Shown here one piece after another: positions 23,693-35,937 of a stretch of DNA of 64,000 bases; positions within the stretch are counted from its first letter, which is position 1, and each line of letters begins with the position of its first letter. A program made the position numbers and the translations under genes. This DNA comes from Dioscorea cayenensis subsp. rotundata. Taxonomy: Eukaryota > Streptophyta > Magnoliopsida > Dioscoreales > Dioscoreaceae. The DNA is taken from assembly GCF_009730915.1 (NCBI RefSeq), contig NW_024086962.1:1-64000 (forward strand), in the 5' to 3' direction. The notes beneath the pieces were generated by a model. The model searched no databases. It saw nothing but the letters and a program-made list of their open reading frames with translations, and was not told where the DNA came from.

Positions 23693-25934
23693 TGTGACCC
23701 CTTATACCCAGTAATTCCACCAATTCTAGGTCAAACCGGTATGATCACCTGGTCTTGGTCGGGTTTATTAAATCTGGTTCTTGGGTAATGATCTGAGAGG
23801 CCTCATGTGTCATGGCACAACCTACGGGCCTGGCATATGATAACTATCGCGACAACCAAAGGAGGGATACCCACACCACTCAACTCTCGAGTAGCTGCAT
23901 GGCTAAAAAAATCCCTGAAATGAGCAACACTTAATAGAATATACAAAAATATGAAATATACAAATACATAGGGGAAGCAACAATATCACAACCTGGTAGA
24001 TGAGTTCAAAGAAATATTCTTGTCACAAGTATAACAAAGTTTTCAAGACCTAGATAAGCAAGCAAACCAAGCATACAGAGTTTAAACACACTAATGGATC
24101 CATGTCCGTATACAACATATACATGTTCAAAGGATAACATATATGATACTGGAAATGAGTGATGAAAGAACGATGATGAATGCCCACTACTTCGCCTCCT
24201 TGCCACACTATTGATCGCTAGAGCCTGAAAAGAAGGGAGGGTGAGTAACCTAAGTCACTTAGGGAATGGGTTAGCACATTTCCAAAAGAATATCAAACCG
24301 AGTAAGATAAACATCAAAAATTTTCGCATAAATATACCAACTTTGAAGGATTCAACAATTTGCATAACACACACACACACACACACATATATATAAGTGA
24401 AATCCATAAACAACATAAATGATAAATTTTCCCCAATTAAAGGTTTCACTTTCAAAATAATCATCTTCAAGAATAAAATGAGTTTGTAAAACATCAAACT
24501 GTGAAACTCGTTATAAAACTCATTCTTTACAAATATATGAGGAAACAGTGCACGAGAGTTCAACATAATAATCACGAAGTCTCAAATAATATAAAGCATC
24601 TCAGAAAGCCGAAGAATGGTCTAGAAAACCATTTAAATTGTAGCCGTAGTCGTGGCTAAGTTCAGAGCCATCAAGGCCCTCATGTCCTTGGTGTTGAACC
24701 ACGGGTTCTGTAAGTTAACTTCGGAATCCCGATGTATCATCCAGTCAGGACTCTACATGCCATTTGAGATGGATAAGCAAAATTGGGTTGTTCACACCAC
24801 CTCTAAAGGCTAGCCCATGGGGACCCCCTACTTCAATAGGCGGGTTCCAATCCCATCACTATCAAACCCCTTCCTCCCCTTCCCTCGCCTTGTAGGTGTA
24901 ATAGTAATATAAACCACAACAATGTAACAGTTGGTCCATAACCAGGCCAATGTTCCCATGCTAGGAATGAGCATCATTCCACATAAATGTATATCACAAG
25001 CATTATATGCATATAAGATTCACACTTCATTTCAAATTTGAAAAACCAATTAATATACCCAAAGGCATAATCATCAAATATCAATACTTTAGTTCATAAT
25101 TTAATAACATAGAGATTCAACAAAACCTCCTTTTAAGATGATAATTTCTGGAAAACTTGTAATTAAAACCATCAAAGGACACAAGTGACATTCTAAGAGA
25201 ATCATGCAATATGAACAATACTCACAACTTAGGCGAGGAAGCCTCAGGTGCACTACTCCATGGCCGGCTCCTTGCCTCGCGACGAGCCTTCACCACCTAA
25301 CCAACCAACACAAGCACAAAAAAGCACCAAGAATTACACAAAGAAGGCAAGCATGAAATCCTAAGGTACAAAATGCAAATGAAACCCTAAATCGTTTCTG
25401 AGGTTGATTCAAGACTGGCTTCCAAGGTTCCCAATGAACTCCTAAGGGCCTAAGCTTTATTCTAACGCAAAGAAGTGAAAGAAACAACTAAAGTTCACTT
25501 GTGCTACAATAATGCTACAATGAACTATAATAATCGTGATTTTCCTACAAAAACTGGTTCTAGTTTACAACCAAATGAAGGCTCCATTCAGTCTTCTAAC
25601 TTAACAAACAACAAAGGAGAACTAAGGCCAAGCTTTACAAGCCATAATTCACAACCTAGGTCTATCATCCTCATCCAAACTACAAGGATGAGAAGAATGA
25701 AGGCCAGGCTTACCTCTAATCCCAAGGAGAAAGGATTTTAAAGCTTCAATTAGCAAGAAAGAAAGGTTAACCCACCTTCTTCTCCTCCAAGAAAAGAAAC
25801 TAAGCAAGATAGGAGGAAGTGGAAAAAGGGGCTGAAGTTGGAAATATAACCTCGGGTTGCCACAATTCTGCATTAAGCTACAATACTGGGTGGAAAGTGC
25901 TACCGTAGCAGCCTTGGAAAGCTGGGTTATAACA
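23693..25934 (-). mobile_element. LTR of a Ty3/gypsy (Tekay/Del-like) retrotransposon, unit A
   Basis: On the minus strand it begins TGTTATAACCC (25934) and ends GGGGTCACA (23693), a TG...CA structure of about 2.24 kb. Long noncoding LTRs beginning TGT-ATAACCC are typical of plant Tekay/Del chromoviruses. Open frames inside, such as 25475-25741 (plus), are intact in both duplicates only because the copies are young. No matching second LTR is present within the unit. Confidence 0.6.
24369..24388. repeat. (CA)n microsatellite
   Basis: About ten CA units, absent from the unit B copy (39510-39525), where a short (TA)n stands instead. Part of the LTR interior. Confidence 0.85.
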
Positions 25935-27506
25935 CCATGGATGGTTCTTGGTTTTTCTAGTTAGACTAGCTTAGCCAATCTATGTTTGACTATCTTGCCA
26001 ATAGTGTGGAGCCTGAGCTTAATTAACATCTATATCACATTATGATCAAAGAAAGATGAAACTTCCCGATTGTATTTATATAGAAAAACAAAAGGGTAAA
26101 GTGGTTACTAAATTATTTGTAAAATTTAATTCTGGTCACTCAATTAAAATAAAATTTTCAATTAAATCACTTAACTTATTATTCTTTTCCAATTAGGTTA
26201 GTATGGCTTACGCCATTAACAGTATGTAGTATGTTGACAAGCCACGTTACAAGCAATCAACCACATTAGCATTGCAATAAGCGTAATGTAGTTAATGAAG
26301 ATCCCCTTCCCGCAAGGCGTCGTAGCTACTGCTAATGCTTGAGCAGCTTTTGCTTTCCTGCAAAGGCTTTGAAGCGCTAAATATTTTCCTATTCCTCACT
26401 TGAAATCCAAGAGAATGAGAAGTCACCGATGATGGCAGAAATGTTGGTAGTGCAAGTCAGAATAATGGTCACCAAAACAATCCCAAGTTAAGATCAATTT
26501 GAAATTAGATGTTAGCGTGGAGATGCAGTAAACCTGCTGCTTAAAAAGAAAGTGTTAAGTACCTTTCAAATCATATGATTTTTTAATTCTCATTTTACAA
26601 TTTTAACAAGAGAAAGTAACGGGAGAAATGTGAATATTTCCAAAATTGGTGCATTATTTGATGTCCTTATCTTGTCTTGAATGTAGTATTGATAAAGAAA
26701 TACCTTTATGTAATATTTACTTGTTGAAATTTAATGTATTCTCAATTTTTTTTTTCAAATCTTTCATTTATTTTTGGCTATAAGTCTCCTTACATTAGCT
26801 ATTTGGTGGGTTTGCAAATTCAATGTGTACATCACCTCAATATTAGAAGATATCTAAATAATTGAAGACCCAATTTCATTAACCTAGAATGCTTGTAGAT
26901 CATAAATATTTATGTATAATATCTTTTGCTATGTAACATTGTCATTGCTCTTCATAATGAAAATTTTAAATTTGTGATTGTGTTATAAAATTGTATTTCT
27001 AAATGTATAAAATAGAAGTTTGTAAATTTACCATATGACTAAATGAAGTTTTTAGTATGGCACAATCTAGAAACTGTAATTTCTGCAAAATGGTAATTAT
27101 TATGCTAGTGAGCTGTATGTCACACTGGATATGAATTTTTTTATTATAAAATTGTTACTCTTTGTGCACCCTTTTCTGAATTACTATGTTTGTAAACTGA
27201 TAGTTGCTCTGTGAAATTCATTAAGTTGCTTGATCTTTGTCAATGAAATAGATACTTCTATTAATAACAAAACACAATCACATTCAAATTTCTTTCTTTT
27301 GCATGCCACAACCTAGAAATTGTAATTTATGTAAAATGACAATTGTTGTACCAGTGAACTGCATGTCTCAATTGTAAGCATCTAAACTAGAAATTGTAAG
27401 GTAATAATAACCTAGAAATGTTTAAGATTAATAACCTTACATCATGCAACCTTATATGTGGGTGAATCGATCTATTTTTCTCTTATTGAAGTAAGCATCT
27501 AAACTA

Positions 27507-27570
<64 letters not shown>

Positions 27571-28608
27571 TCTCACGCATAACCAAAAACTCTATGAAAA
27601 AGAACATTTTGGAATAATAGAACTTATAATAGGCATCCACCTAAAGGTCACTACAAGTGGTTGCCTTGAGCTGCTTTATCTTCTTAGAGTAGATCTCTAA
27701 GTTAAAAAAAATTTAAAAATAAAAAATAAAACAAGACACACACACACACATACAAGCTCGCAGCTCACTCAAGGTCAAGTAATTAAGAGCAATTTTTATC
27801 TCTTCCCTTGCCCCTAAATGTAGCTTTCGAGATCCAAGTTGATTTACATCGTGCCTTGCAGTATTCCACTAGCTCTTCTAACCAAGAAGAAACACAAAGC
27901 AATAGCAATTAATAAATCACAACTTACATTACTTCCAATGTCAATCCCGTAAACGGTAGCTTTTGGCAGAGAGATGTAGTTATTTATGTTGACAACTACA
28001 CTCATTGTACAATAATTTGTGATAGAATGTACTGTGATATCTAACAATTTGGCGAGGTCGAAGTGCTCTGCATTTGCGATCAGTTGTGAAGTTGACTATA
28101 CACGGCCAAACAATTCAGTAGGAGGGTTGACCTTCTATGTCAAGAGAGGTTTTGTTAGAAAAGTATAGTAAAATATAAAATAAAATCAGATATAGCAAAA
28201 GTAGGAAATTTCATTACATCAACTAGACTATTTGATAAACACTCAAATTTAATTAATATAATTAAATACATATATGAATAAATTACCTCTGAATGTTCCA
28301 AATCTATAACTCGAATCATGGCTAGGGTTAGAAAAGGAAGAGAGATCAAGGAATTAATCTCACAAGAGAAGAGAATTATTATCCAACGGTTAGAGAGAAA
28401 TCATATTTATATAAATTTCATAAAACATGATAAACATGATCATGTAATGAAGTGACATGATACACATATGAGTCCTAAAACAACTTTTCTCTTCATGCCC
28501 TTATAATTTAATTAACTATTCGATTCCATCAAAATTTAATCACAATTTAAACTTAAAACAAAACCCTAGCTTGTTTTACAATTTCACTTCATACCATAAG
28601 GTAAATTG
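25935..28608. other. Gene-free shared part of duplication unit A
   Basis: AT-rich sequence matching 41067-45056 in unit B. It contains a long (TAA)n tract at about 27510-27570. Relative to B it lacks about 640 bp near 27375 and the 689-bp Tourist MITE. On the minus strand around 28320 an ACCCTAGCCATG context with a following GT donor looks like a plant 5' exon (also in B at about 44760), but I could not link it to a protein family. Confidence 0.5.
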
Positions 28609-29624
28609 CAATGTTTTCAGAACAAGATCGGACCGGCCTGTTGGACCGGTAGAACCAGGAATTGGCTAGCAGTGTGGTCCGGTTCTATAGAGTTTGTTGA
28701 CCAAAAGTCAACTTGGTAAAACTCGGCGAACCGGCCAGTTTGACCAGAACTGGGTTGACTCAGGTTCTGAATTTTTGTTCTAAAATTTAAGACTCCCATT
28801 CTTATTTCGCTTATTCACAGTGGCATCAGAGCTAGTGGAGTTGATACCTTTGATCAAATCCAAGGTCCCCATGGCGGCGAGGTTCTCTTGCATGAACACA
28901 TGATTGTGCGGCACCCCGTTAGTCACCAACGAACCAACCTGCCAAATGTGGTTGATGGTCTTCATCTCCATGTCGAGGCCGGTCGAGTTGATGGCCTAGG
29001 CCATCTAGCCGTCGGAGGTGGCTGGTGGGGCAAGGAAAGCGAGGGAGAGGGTGGAGTTTGATAGATCAAAGGTCCAATGGATGGAGGAAGAGAGGTGCGG
29101 CAACGACCTGCAAACGGCGTAGAGCTGGTTCTTAGGGAAGGCGACGGAAGAGCAAGACTAGGCAATGACGCAAGCGAAGATAGCAAGTAGAATTTTCGAC
29201 GATGGCAACGGCGACTGCGACGCCATTGATGGAGCTTCGATGGTTTGAGAAGGAGAAAAGAAAGGAGTGGTTTTGTATAAAGTTGGTAAGATTTTATTTC
29301 TTTTGAACATTTTTTATTGTAAATTGGTTTAAAATATTAAATTGGCTTGTAACCATTTTTAATTTTAACTTTTTTTGTATTATTTAATGAATATGTGCAT
29401 TTACATTATGATCTATATATTATATTTTCATCTCTAGTGTGTATTGTGTAGATTACTTTATACTTGTTGGAATTAAAATTGTGAGTTTAGAATTTTGAAG
29501 AATATATCTATATATATATATTATGCCATCACGTTCAACCAAACTAGGTCATCCGGTCCAACCAATTGACCCTTGACCTAATTGCTCGGCTAGTTCACTT
29601 CCCAGTCCAGTTTTGAAAACATTG
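28609..29624. mobile_element. CAATG-ended hAT-like element, copy 2, carrying a captured DOMON gene fragment
   Basis: A 1016-bp element from CAATGTTTTCAGAAC to GTTTTGAAAACATTG with 8-bp duplication GTAAATTG (28601-28608 and 29625-29632). Same family as copy 1, with subterminal ACCGG and GGTTTGACC-like motifs. The interior holds a host-derived gene fragment on the minus strand. No transposase. The orthologous copy in unit B is 45057-46067, so insertion preceded the duplication. Confidence 0.85.
28805..29226 (-). pseudogene. Captured AIR12-like (DOMON-domain) gene fragment
   Basis: AIR12-type proteins are secreted plasma-membrane-associated b-type cytochromes with a DOMON domain. From ATG at 29226 (minus): a hydrophobic leader with KILLAIFACVIA, then CSSVAF, NQLYAVC, IHWTFDLSNSTLSLAF and AINSTGLDMEM, recognisable DOMON N-terminal features. 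The frame then jumps directly to INHIWQVGSLVTNG and AAMGTLDLIKG, which in AIR12 proteins lie about 70 residues further on. The central part of the domain is therefore missing. At least three in-frame stops (after CVIA, and at the two tryptophan positions of the expected GWMAWAI) make this a pseudogene. Confidence 0.8.
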
Positions 29625-29632
29625 GTAAATTG

Positions 29633-31787
29633 TCAATTATTAATAGCTTCTCTCTAGGTTCATAATGATTGACAATAGGATGACATGAGTGACATCTAGC
29701 TAGTCCATGATCCACATCGTAGCCCTATTGGTTTGATTACCTTGGTCAAGGTCTTTAATCTCACCTACTCATGATTGCAAAGGATACTAACTCGTTTACT
29801 TCCGAGGGAACAAATTCTTTCTTGGTGGTCACTTATAATTGCTACTTGCCTGACATAGCCGCACTTTGAAGTTAACCCTACCAAAGGGTAAATAGAGCCT
29901 AAGTACTCTAATAATAGGCTAGACATCACAAGCACATCATGATCATGATACCTAAGGTCTAAGGTCCACTCATATGATAATAATCAACAATTCCAATCAT
30001 TGACGGTCAAAGGTAAAACTGATATGATTGGATTGTAATGAGTCATGTTTGAATACACCAATCTGATCGATGTATCTATGGCATATGCTCCCACTATCCC
30101 ATATTGTTCAACTAACACTCTTTTTCAAAGTATATACCATACAAATCATTACAAATCCTTAATACCCAATTAAAGATTATTTGATTTGTGAATAATTTAA
30201 GAGTAAAAGTATTAAACCTTTTTACTGCAATTTTTATTCTATTTGTAGAAGGTCTAGCTTAATACATATGAACTATAATGTTCAAAACTTTTTAAAATAC
30301 CAACACAAGATTTATCTGAACATCAAAATAAATGTCTATTATTAATAGCAACAAAGTATAATACGAATGAAATGCTCCAATACAAGTATTACCATTGGCT
30401 TTCAACAGCATATTCCTAACAGGTTTTCCATTGCAAGTGCATGAGGACAACACACCTAACATGAATACTAATCCTCATTCACCTATTTAAAGTGCTTGCC
30501 TAGAGCAAGGTTTTTCACCAAAGGTACATCTTCAGAAGGACAACCCAATGGTGGAAGTGAATCATCTTAAGGCAAATTTCTTCACTGAATCGCTACTCTT
30601 GTAAAATGCAATATTGCGGATGATTCTTTAGTCTTGGGTCCCATTATTTCTAAAGTTTATGGTTGAAATTATTTGATTATTTTGGACACATTGCAGCAAC
30701 ATCATATTTCAATCTTCGAGTTGGGCCAACCCACATCGTTGGGTTCACTTTTGCATTTATGATCATCAGGACTCCGTTACCCAGCAAATGTTTCTCATTC
30801 GCCCTAACTTGCTACATATACATCACTCAAGGATGGTGATTATTTCTATCTTCAATGGCTTGCCTTGTGATCTTGCGATGGTGATTGATGGGCTTTGCTT
30901 CAGGAGAGGTTTTCCATAATAATTTCATGAGGGAAGAAAGATTATTTATCATAACATGGTATTCTCTCTTCCTCCATACTACTCGGGGCCTCAGAATGTA
31001 CAAAGATAAAATAGGGTAAGAGTATGGTGTGTACATACATGATTTTCCATGTTAGAACAACATGAAGTCATACATCTACACACCATGTCCTTTCCTTATT
31101 TTGGCTTATTCGTATTGTGGACTTATTCCATTAGTTCCCTTCAGGAGAAATTTTCCATCATAATCAGAAGAGGCAAGAAAGATATCCATGATAACCTTCA
31201 TTTTCCATCACTTTTCTTCTAGTAACTCACTTCTACATCCTTGAACATCTTTGCCCTTACCTTTCTCAGACTTGGAGAAGATGGTAGATGTGCAACAGAT
31301 GAATGACTTCTGCCCAACAAAATCTCTCGCCGAAACATACTCCACCAATAACAAAGAGAGATTTTAGGATGAACACCCTCCTAGTGCTCCTATATTACCT
31401 AGCCTTGTAGAGGGTTCAATCTTTTGTTGCCTGCGAAATGGACTATTTGGTAGATCGCTATAAATTTTTAGTGTGGACTTTGGGTATACTTTATCTAACT
31501 GCTATGTAGAGCACAAACGGATGAGAGCTTCTATTGTTTTGTTTTTAATTTTTTTATTTTTGCTTTTTGCCTTGTAAAAACACTTCATGTGTAACGCAAA
31601 CATTTACAAGTTCGTATACTTGTAAGGCTAAATTTTTGCAAGGATATGAATCCAATTGTCCATTTTCATTTCCAAGGATCTAAAACTGTTTAAATTTGTC
31701 ATAGAATAGTGTTATCAAGCAAGTCTCTTGATTACATGCGAAAACAATGCTGAAGAAATCATAATTCATGGACATAATAACCACAGT
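29633..31787. other. Unrecognised intergenic sequence
   Basis: 29633-29811 is shared with unit B, less about 190 bp that B keeps at 46165-46355. From 29812 to 31787 no domain is recognisable. It may be decayed gag or leader of the gypsy fragment that follows, but no motif supports this. Confidence 0.4.
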
Positions 31788-33060
31788 GGAGATGGCATCT
31801 CAGCGGGAACGGGGCCTATGCTTCAACTATGATTTCGCCTTTTAGTCGGGGATACCGATTCAATCCGCCACAATCCTTTGCTTTCTTATCGATGATGAGG
31901 AAGAATATCAGGGAGAAATTCTGGAGTCTAATCCTCCAAAGCAACCGATGCAAATAGTTGAACCCACTCCAGAACTATTGCCCGCCATAGAGATACCATG
32001 TATCTCGTTTCATGCCCTGACGAGTGTTTTGGTACCATCCACACTCAAGATCACTGGCAAAGTAAACTGCAAGAATGTACTAGTTCTCATTGATGGCGGA
32101 TCAACGAACAACTTCATCCAATCTAGATTGGTTACCCATCTAGGGTTAACCGTATAGACAACACCATATATGAATGTGATGGTCGGCAATGGTGCCCAGC
32201 TTCAGTGTCGAGGGGAATGCATGCAAGTCCCTTTACAACTTGGTGATGCTATTTTTCCTGTTGACCTATTACTTCTTTTAGTCTTTGGCGCTGACATTGT
32301 CCTTGGGGTGCATTGGTTAGTATGACATTGTCCGACTCTCTTTGACTAATATCAATTATAGATGGAGTTTGATAACAATGGGACATATGTTAGGTTGCAT
32401 GGCTTACCAAGTCCTCAGTTGCACGGCGCTTCGCCTTCATCATTGAAATGCGACATCCGAGGCCAGCATGTAAGTCAGTACTTCCACTTGTCCGTTTCTT
32501 TGAATGCCACCACAACAAGGTTGCCACAATCCACAACATGTGAAAATTCCACCAGGTCACGTGGTTTACTTGACCACTTACATGCACTGTTGACCAGATT
32601 CAGTGACATATTCTCGGTGCCTCATAGCCTTCCACCTGTGTGCGAATTTGATCACAAAATTCCTCTGCAGGACAACACCTCTCCTGTGAACGTGTGCCAT
32701 AACAAGTACCCGCACTTTCAGAAAATCGAGATTGAAAGACTGGTTGGAGAAATGTTAAAGGAAGGCATCATTCGTCCAAGTACCAGTCCGTTTTCCTCTC
32801 TGGTGATTATTTTCAAGAAAAAAGATGAAAAGTGGAGATTCTGTGTTGACTACCAGGCACTTAATGCGGTGACTATTCGAGATCGATTGTCCATCCCAAC
32901 TGTTGACGAGCTACTCAATGAACTCGTCGTCGCTCATGTTTTCTCGAAGAAGGATTTGCATTTCGGGTATCATCAAGTGTGGATCAATCCAACGGATGTC
33001 GAGAAAATGGCTTTTTGGACACATGAAGGACATTACGAATTCCTCGTAATGCCCTTTGGC
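31788..33060 (+). pseudogene. Ty3/gypsy retrotransposon fragment: zinc knuckle, protease, first part of reverse transcriptase
   Basis: In order: a decayed zinc-knuckle start (RERGLCFNYD, about 31800); an aspartic protease with LVLIDGGSTNNFIQSR (about 32085-32135) and GADIVLGVHWLV; then the N-terminal half of reverse transcriptase with EGIIRPSTSPFSSLVIIFKK, WRFCVDYQALNAVTI, FSKKDLHFGYHQV and FLVMPFG. The active-site YxDD block and everything after it are missing: the frame is cut at 33060, exactly where unit B begins. Stops occur near 31833, 32155 and 32320. The protease motif reads DGG rather than the usual DSG. Confidence 0.85.
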
Positions 33061-33692
33061 TGATCTATGACTGAAAAAATGTCACGTTGTTAAACAGATT
33101 GGTGAAAGGTGGGTGGGCTCCTCACCATGTGCCACGTCAGCAAAATAGGCTGTGTATTATTATTTGGAGAGGGTAAGAGAAAAGACAACTCATGATGAAA
33201 AATTTTCAGATAAATTTTAGCAAATTATGAATAAATTAATAGCTTAAATAAATATTTCCAATTTTAATTATGTTTTTCAGTTGATTTTTTTTTAAAAAAA
33301 TATATTTTCTATAGATAAGTTTGGGGAACCAAACAGTAAAAAAGGTGATTTTGTTTTTTTTTTCTGGAAAAAAGAGTATTTTTTTAACTCTAAAATATAA
33401 TATTTTAAGAATATTCTTCTCACTTCACACTTTTATATTCATACTATTAATAGATTTAATCATCTTTAATTTTTCACTTTTAACCATTGAATTTAAATAT
33501 ATATTATTTAAAATATAAGTTTTATTTTTCTATTATTTATAATTATTTATTAAATATAAAATATGATTGATAAACTACAAAAATAAATATAAACATTACA
33601 TTACATTAATTACTTCATAAAAACATAACATACAAACAAGCACCAACAGTGAAAATAACACATTATTAAAAGCTAAAGTAGCACACAAGCTT

Positions 33693-35053
33693 TTAATTAT
33701 CTTCGTTATTTGCATAGCGCAACCACAAATGTTCAATCAATGCATTGCGAAGTGCAATATGAGCGTCTTTGTCCTTAATTTGCCTGTAACGACCAAAAAA
33801 TTGTTCAAATCGAGCATCTTCATCTTGTACCAATTTAACTGCTAAGGTCGGCACTTCACTTACATCCACAATTGATGCATTGAGATCTCGTTCATCCTCA
33901 ACTATCATGTTGTGCATAATAATGCATGCAGTCATTATGTCGTGTAAGATATTTTTCTTCTTAAACTGTGTTGGTCCTGCCACAATTGCAAAACAAGATT
34001 GTAGAACACCAAATGCCCTCTCAACGTCTTTTCTGCATGCTTCTTGTCTCATTGCAAAATATTTTTTCTTCGGAGTTCGTGGTTGATGAATAGTTTGTAC
34101 AATAGTAGACCATTTTCGATATATGTTATCAGCTAAATAATATCCCATATGGTACTCATTTGCTTGAATAACGTAATGAACAGGAGGAGCAATACCTTGT
34201 GCTAGGTTGGAGAACAAATTCGAAGACTCCAAAACATTTGTCATTGTTGGTGCCTGGCATACCAAAATAAGTGTGCCATATCCAAAGATCATAGTCAGCT
34301 ACTGCTTCAAGAATAATGGTTGGACATCCATACCTTCCTCTATATTGTCCAACCCATGTTGTGGGATAATTTTTCCACTTCCAATGCATACAATCCAAAC
34401 TTCCTAACATTTCTGAAAAGCCACGTTGTTCTCCAATGTGTAAGAGTCTTGCAATATCATTAGCATTAGGTGGTCTAAGATATTGCTCAACGAAAATCTC
34501 TACAATGGCTCGACAAAATCTTTTGAAGTTTTCAATTGAAGTTGATTCGCCGATTTTGAAATATTCGTTTGTAGCATCAGCAGGTAAACCATATGCCAAC
34601 ATTCGAAAAGCAGCAGTAATTTTTTGTAAACTAGATAACCCAACTCGACCTAGACCATCACAGCGCTGTTGGAAGTAACTATCATGGTCCTTAATTACCT
34701 CAACAATGCGAAGAAACAAACTTCGTGACATCCGATATCTTCGGTGAAACATTTCAGCATTGTATCGTGGATTCTCTGAAAAATTAATCATTCCACAAAT
34801 TGCGCTTTACTTCTTCACGGTTACGATTGAAAACAACATGCCCTGTAATAGAGCCACCATGGGAGCGACGATTGTTCAGATGACTAAGGGTTAACTCTAA
34901 TATCATGTTATTATTTTAAATAACATGATGCATTACATCATCTTCCACTGAAAATAGATCATACATCCATAACATATTGTCATCATCATCTGAAGATGAT
35001 GATGACAATATGTTATTTTCAGTATTCGAAGTTTCTCCAATGTTGTAATTCAT
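33693..35053 (-). pseudogene. PIF/Harbinger DDE transposase, broken
   Basis: From ATG at 35053: a low-complexity NNILSSSSSDDDDN start, then NRNREEVKRNLWND, YRMSRSLFLRIVEVI, RVGLSSLQKITAAFRMLAYG and GESTSIENFKRF. Catalytic DDE: first Asp in GSLDCMHWKWKN, second in FGMPGTNND, Glu in CRKDVERAFGVLQS, followed by IIMHNMIVEDE. Order and spacing match plant PIF transposases. Breaks: an in-frame TAA near 34911, one extra A near 34787 (ahead of FSENPRYN) and a two-base loss near 34235, just after the second catalytic Asp. Confidence 0.85.
34971..35014. repeat. Perfect 44-bp inverted repeat in the transposase N-terminus
   Basis: Two perfect 21-nt arms (34971-34991 and 34994-35014) around the loop GA. 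The arms code for the serine run and the aspartate run of the transposase N-terminus: TCATCATCATCT on one side and AGATGATGATGA on the other. Confidence 0.95.
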
Positions 35054-35120
35054 TTTGAGTATATGTTTATGGCTCTATGGATGGAAAGAATAATAAAAAG
35101 TTCAATTAATAAGAATTGGG

Positions 35121-35850
35121 GACATTATTCAATTCTCTTATCTTCTGGCATTGGAAAGTGTGACAAGATAGGGTTTGGTAAAATGAATTCAAATCCAACG
35201 GTGTCGATGCAGATGAAATCCATCTGATGGTTGCTAAGAAGATAAGGTGGCACGTTATTCAATTCTCTTATCTTCTGGGATTGGAATGTGTGACAAGATA
35301 GGCCGGGTTTGGTAAAATGAATTCAAATCCAACGGTATCGATGCAGATGAAATCCATCCGACGGTTTCTAAGAAGATAAGGTAGCACGTTATTCAATTCT
35401 CATATCTTCTGCCATTGGGAAGTGTGACAAGATAGGGTTTGGTAAGATGAATTCAAATCCAACGGTGCCGATGTAGATGAAATCCATCATACGGTTGCTA
35501 AGAAGATAAGGTGGCATGTTATTCAATTCTTTTATCTTCTGGCATTGGGAAGTGTGACAAGATAGGGTTTGGTAAGATGAATTCAAATCCAACGGTGTTG
35601 ATGCAGATGAAATCCATTCGATGGTTGCTAAGAAGATAAGGTGGCATGTTATTCAATTCTCTTATCTTCTAGCATTGGGAAGTGTGACATGATAGAGTTT
35701 GGCAAGATGATATCAAATCCAATGGTGTCGATGCAAATAAAATCCATCCGATGGTTGCTAAGAAGATAAGGTGGCACATTATTCAATTCTCTTATCTTCT
35801 GGTATTGGGAAGTGTGACACGATAGGGTTTGGTAAGATGATATCAAATAT
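35121..35850. repeat. About 130-bp tandem repeat between the Harbinger genes
   Basis: Nearly six copies; ATTCAATTCTCTTATC starts at 35127, 35257, 35391, 35521, 35651 and 35781. Each unit contains TGTGACAAGATAGGGTTTGG, TCAAATCCAACGG and GATGAAATCCATC. At every junction AGAAGATAAG and CTTATCTTCT are inverted around about 20 bp, so each junction can fold into a hairpin. The array fills the shared upstream region of the two divergent genes. Confidence 0.92.
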
Positions 35851-35859
35851 TATGTTGCC

Positions 35860-35867
35860 TATATAAA
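35860..35867 (+). promoter_or_regulatory. TATA box for Harbinger ORF1
   Basis: TATATAAA directly after the tandem repeat. The first ATG at 35875 is too close to be used; ATG 35938, beginning MSKHSGSAGYSP, is the better start. Confidence 0.5.
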
Positions 35868-35937
35868 CAACTTCATGTCGTCTCTCATTTCAACCAGTAT
35901 TATCAAAAAATCTCGCTTTCATTGTAATCCAAGAAAA

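Larger units (their letters stand above)
10014..33060. repeat. Tandem duplication unit A
   Basis: Sequence from about 10014 (CTGATCTATGACTGAAAAAA) onward recurs in the same order and orientation from 33061. Matching blocks: 10014-10031 with 10904-11212 match 33061-33387; 12729-13261 match 37717-38241; 23098-29811 match 38241-46443. Gaps are later insertions or deletions. The second copy abuts the end of the first at 33060/33061, as expected for a tandem duplication. Aligned blocks such as 24600-25900 and 39730-41030 are nearly identical, suggesting a fairly recent event. Confidence 0.8.

Noticed and set aside
27844..28349. Possible small two-exon gene on the minus strand starting ATG near 28320
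   Set aside because: The start context and donor look plausible, but the encoded peptide matches nothing I know, and conservation in unit B is explained by duplication.
28820..28835. GTGGCATCAGAGC as a retrotransposon primer-binding site
   Set aside because: It lies inside the CAATG element next to the captured DOMON fragment, codes for part of that fragment on the other strand, and has no LTR beside it.
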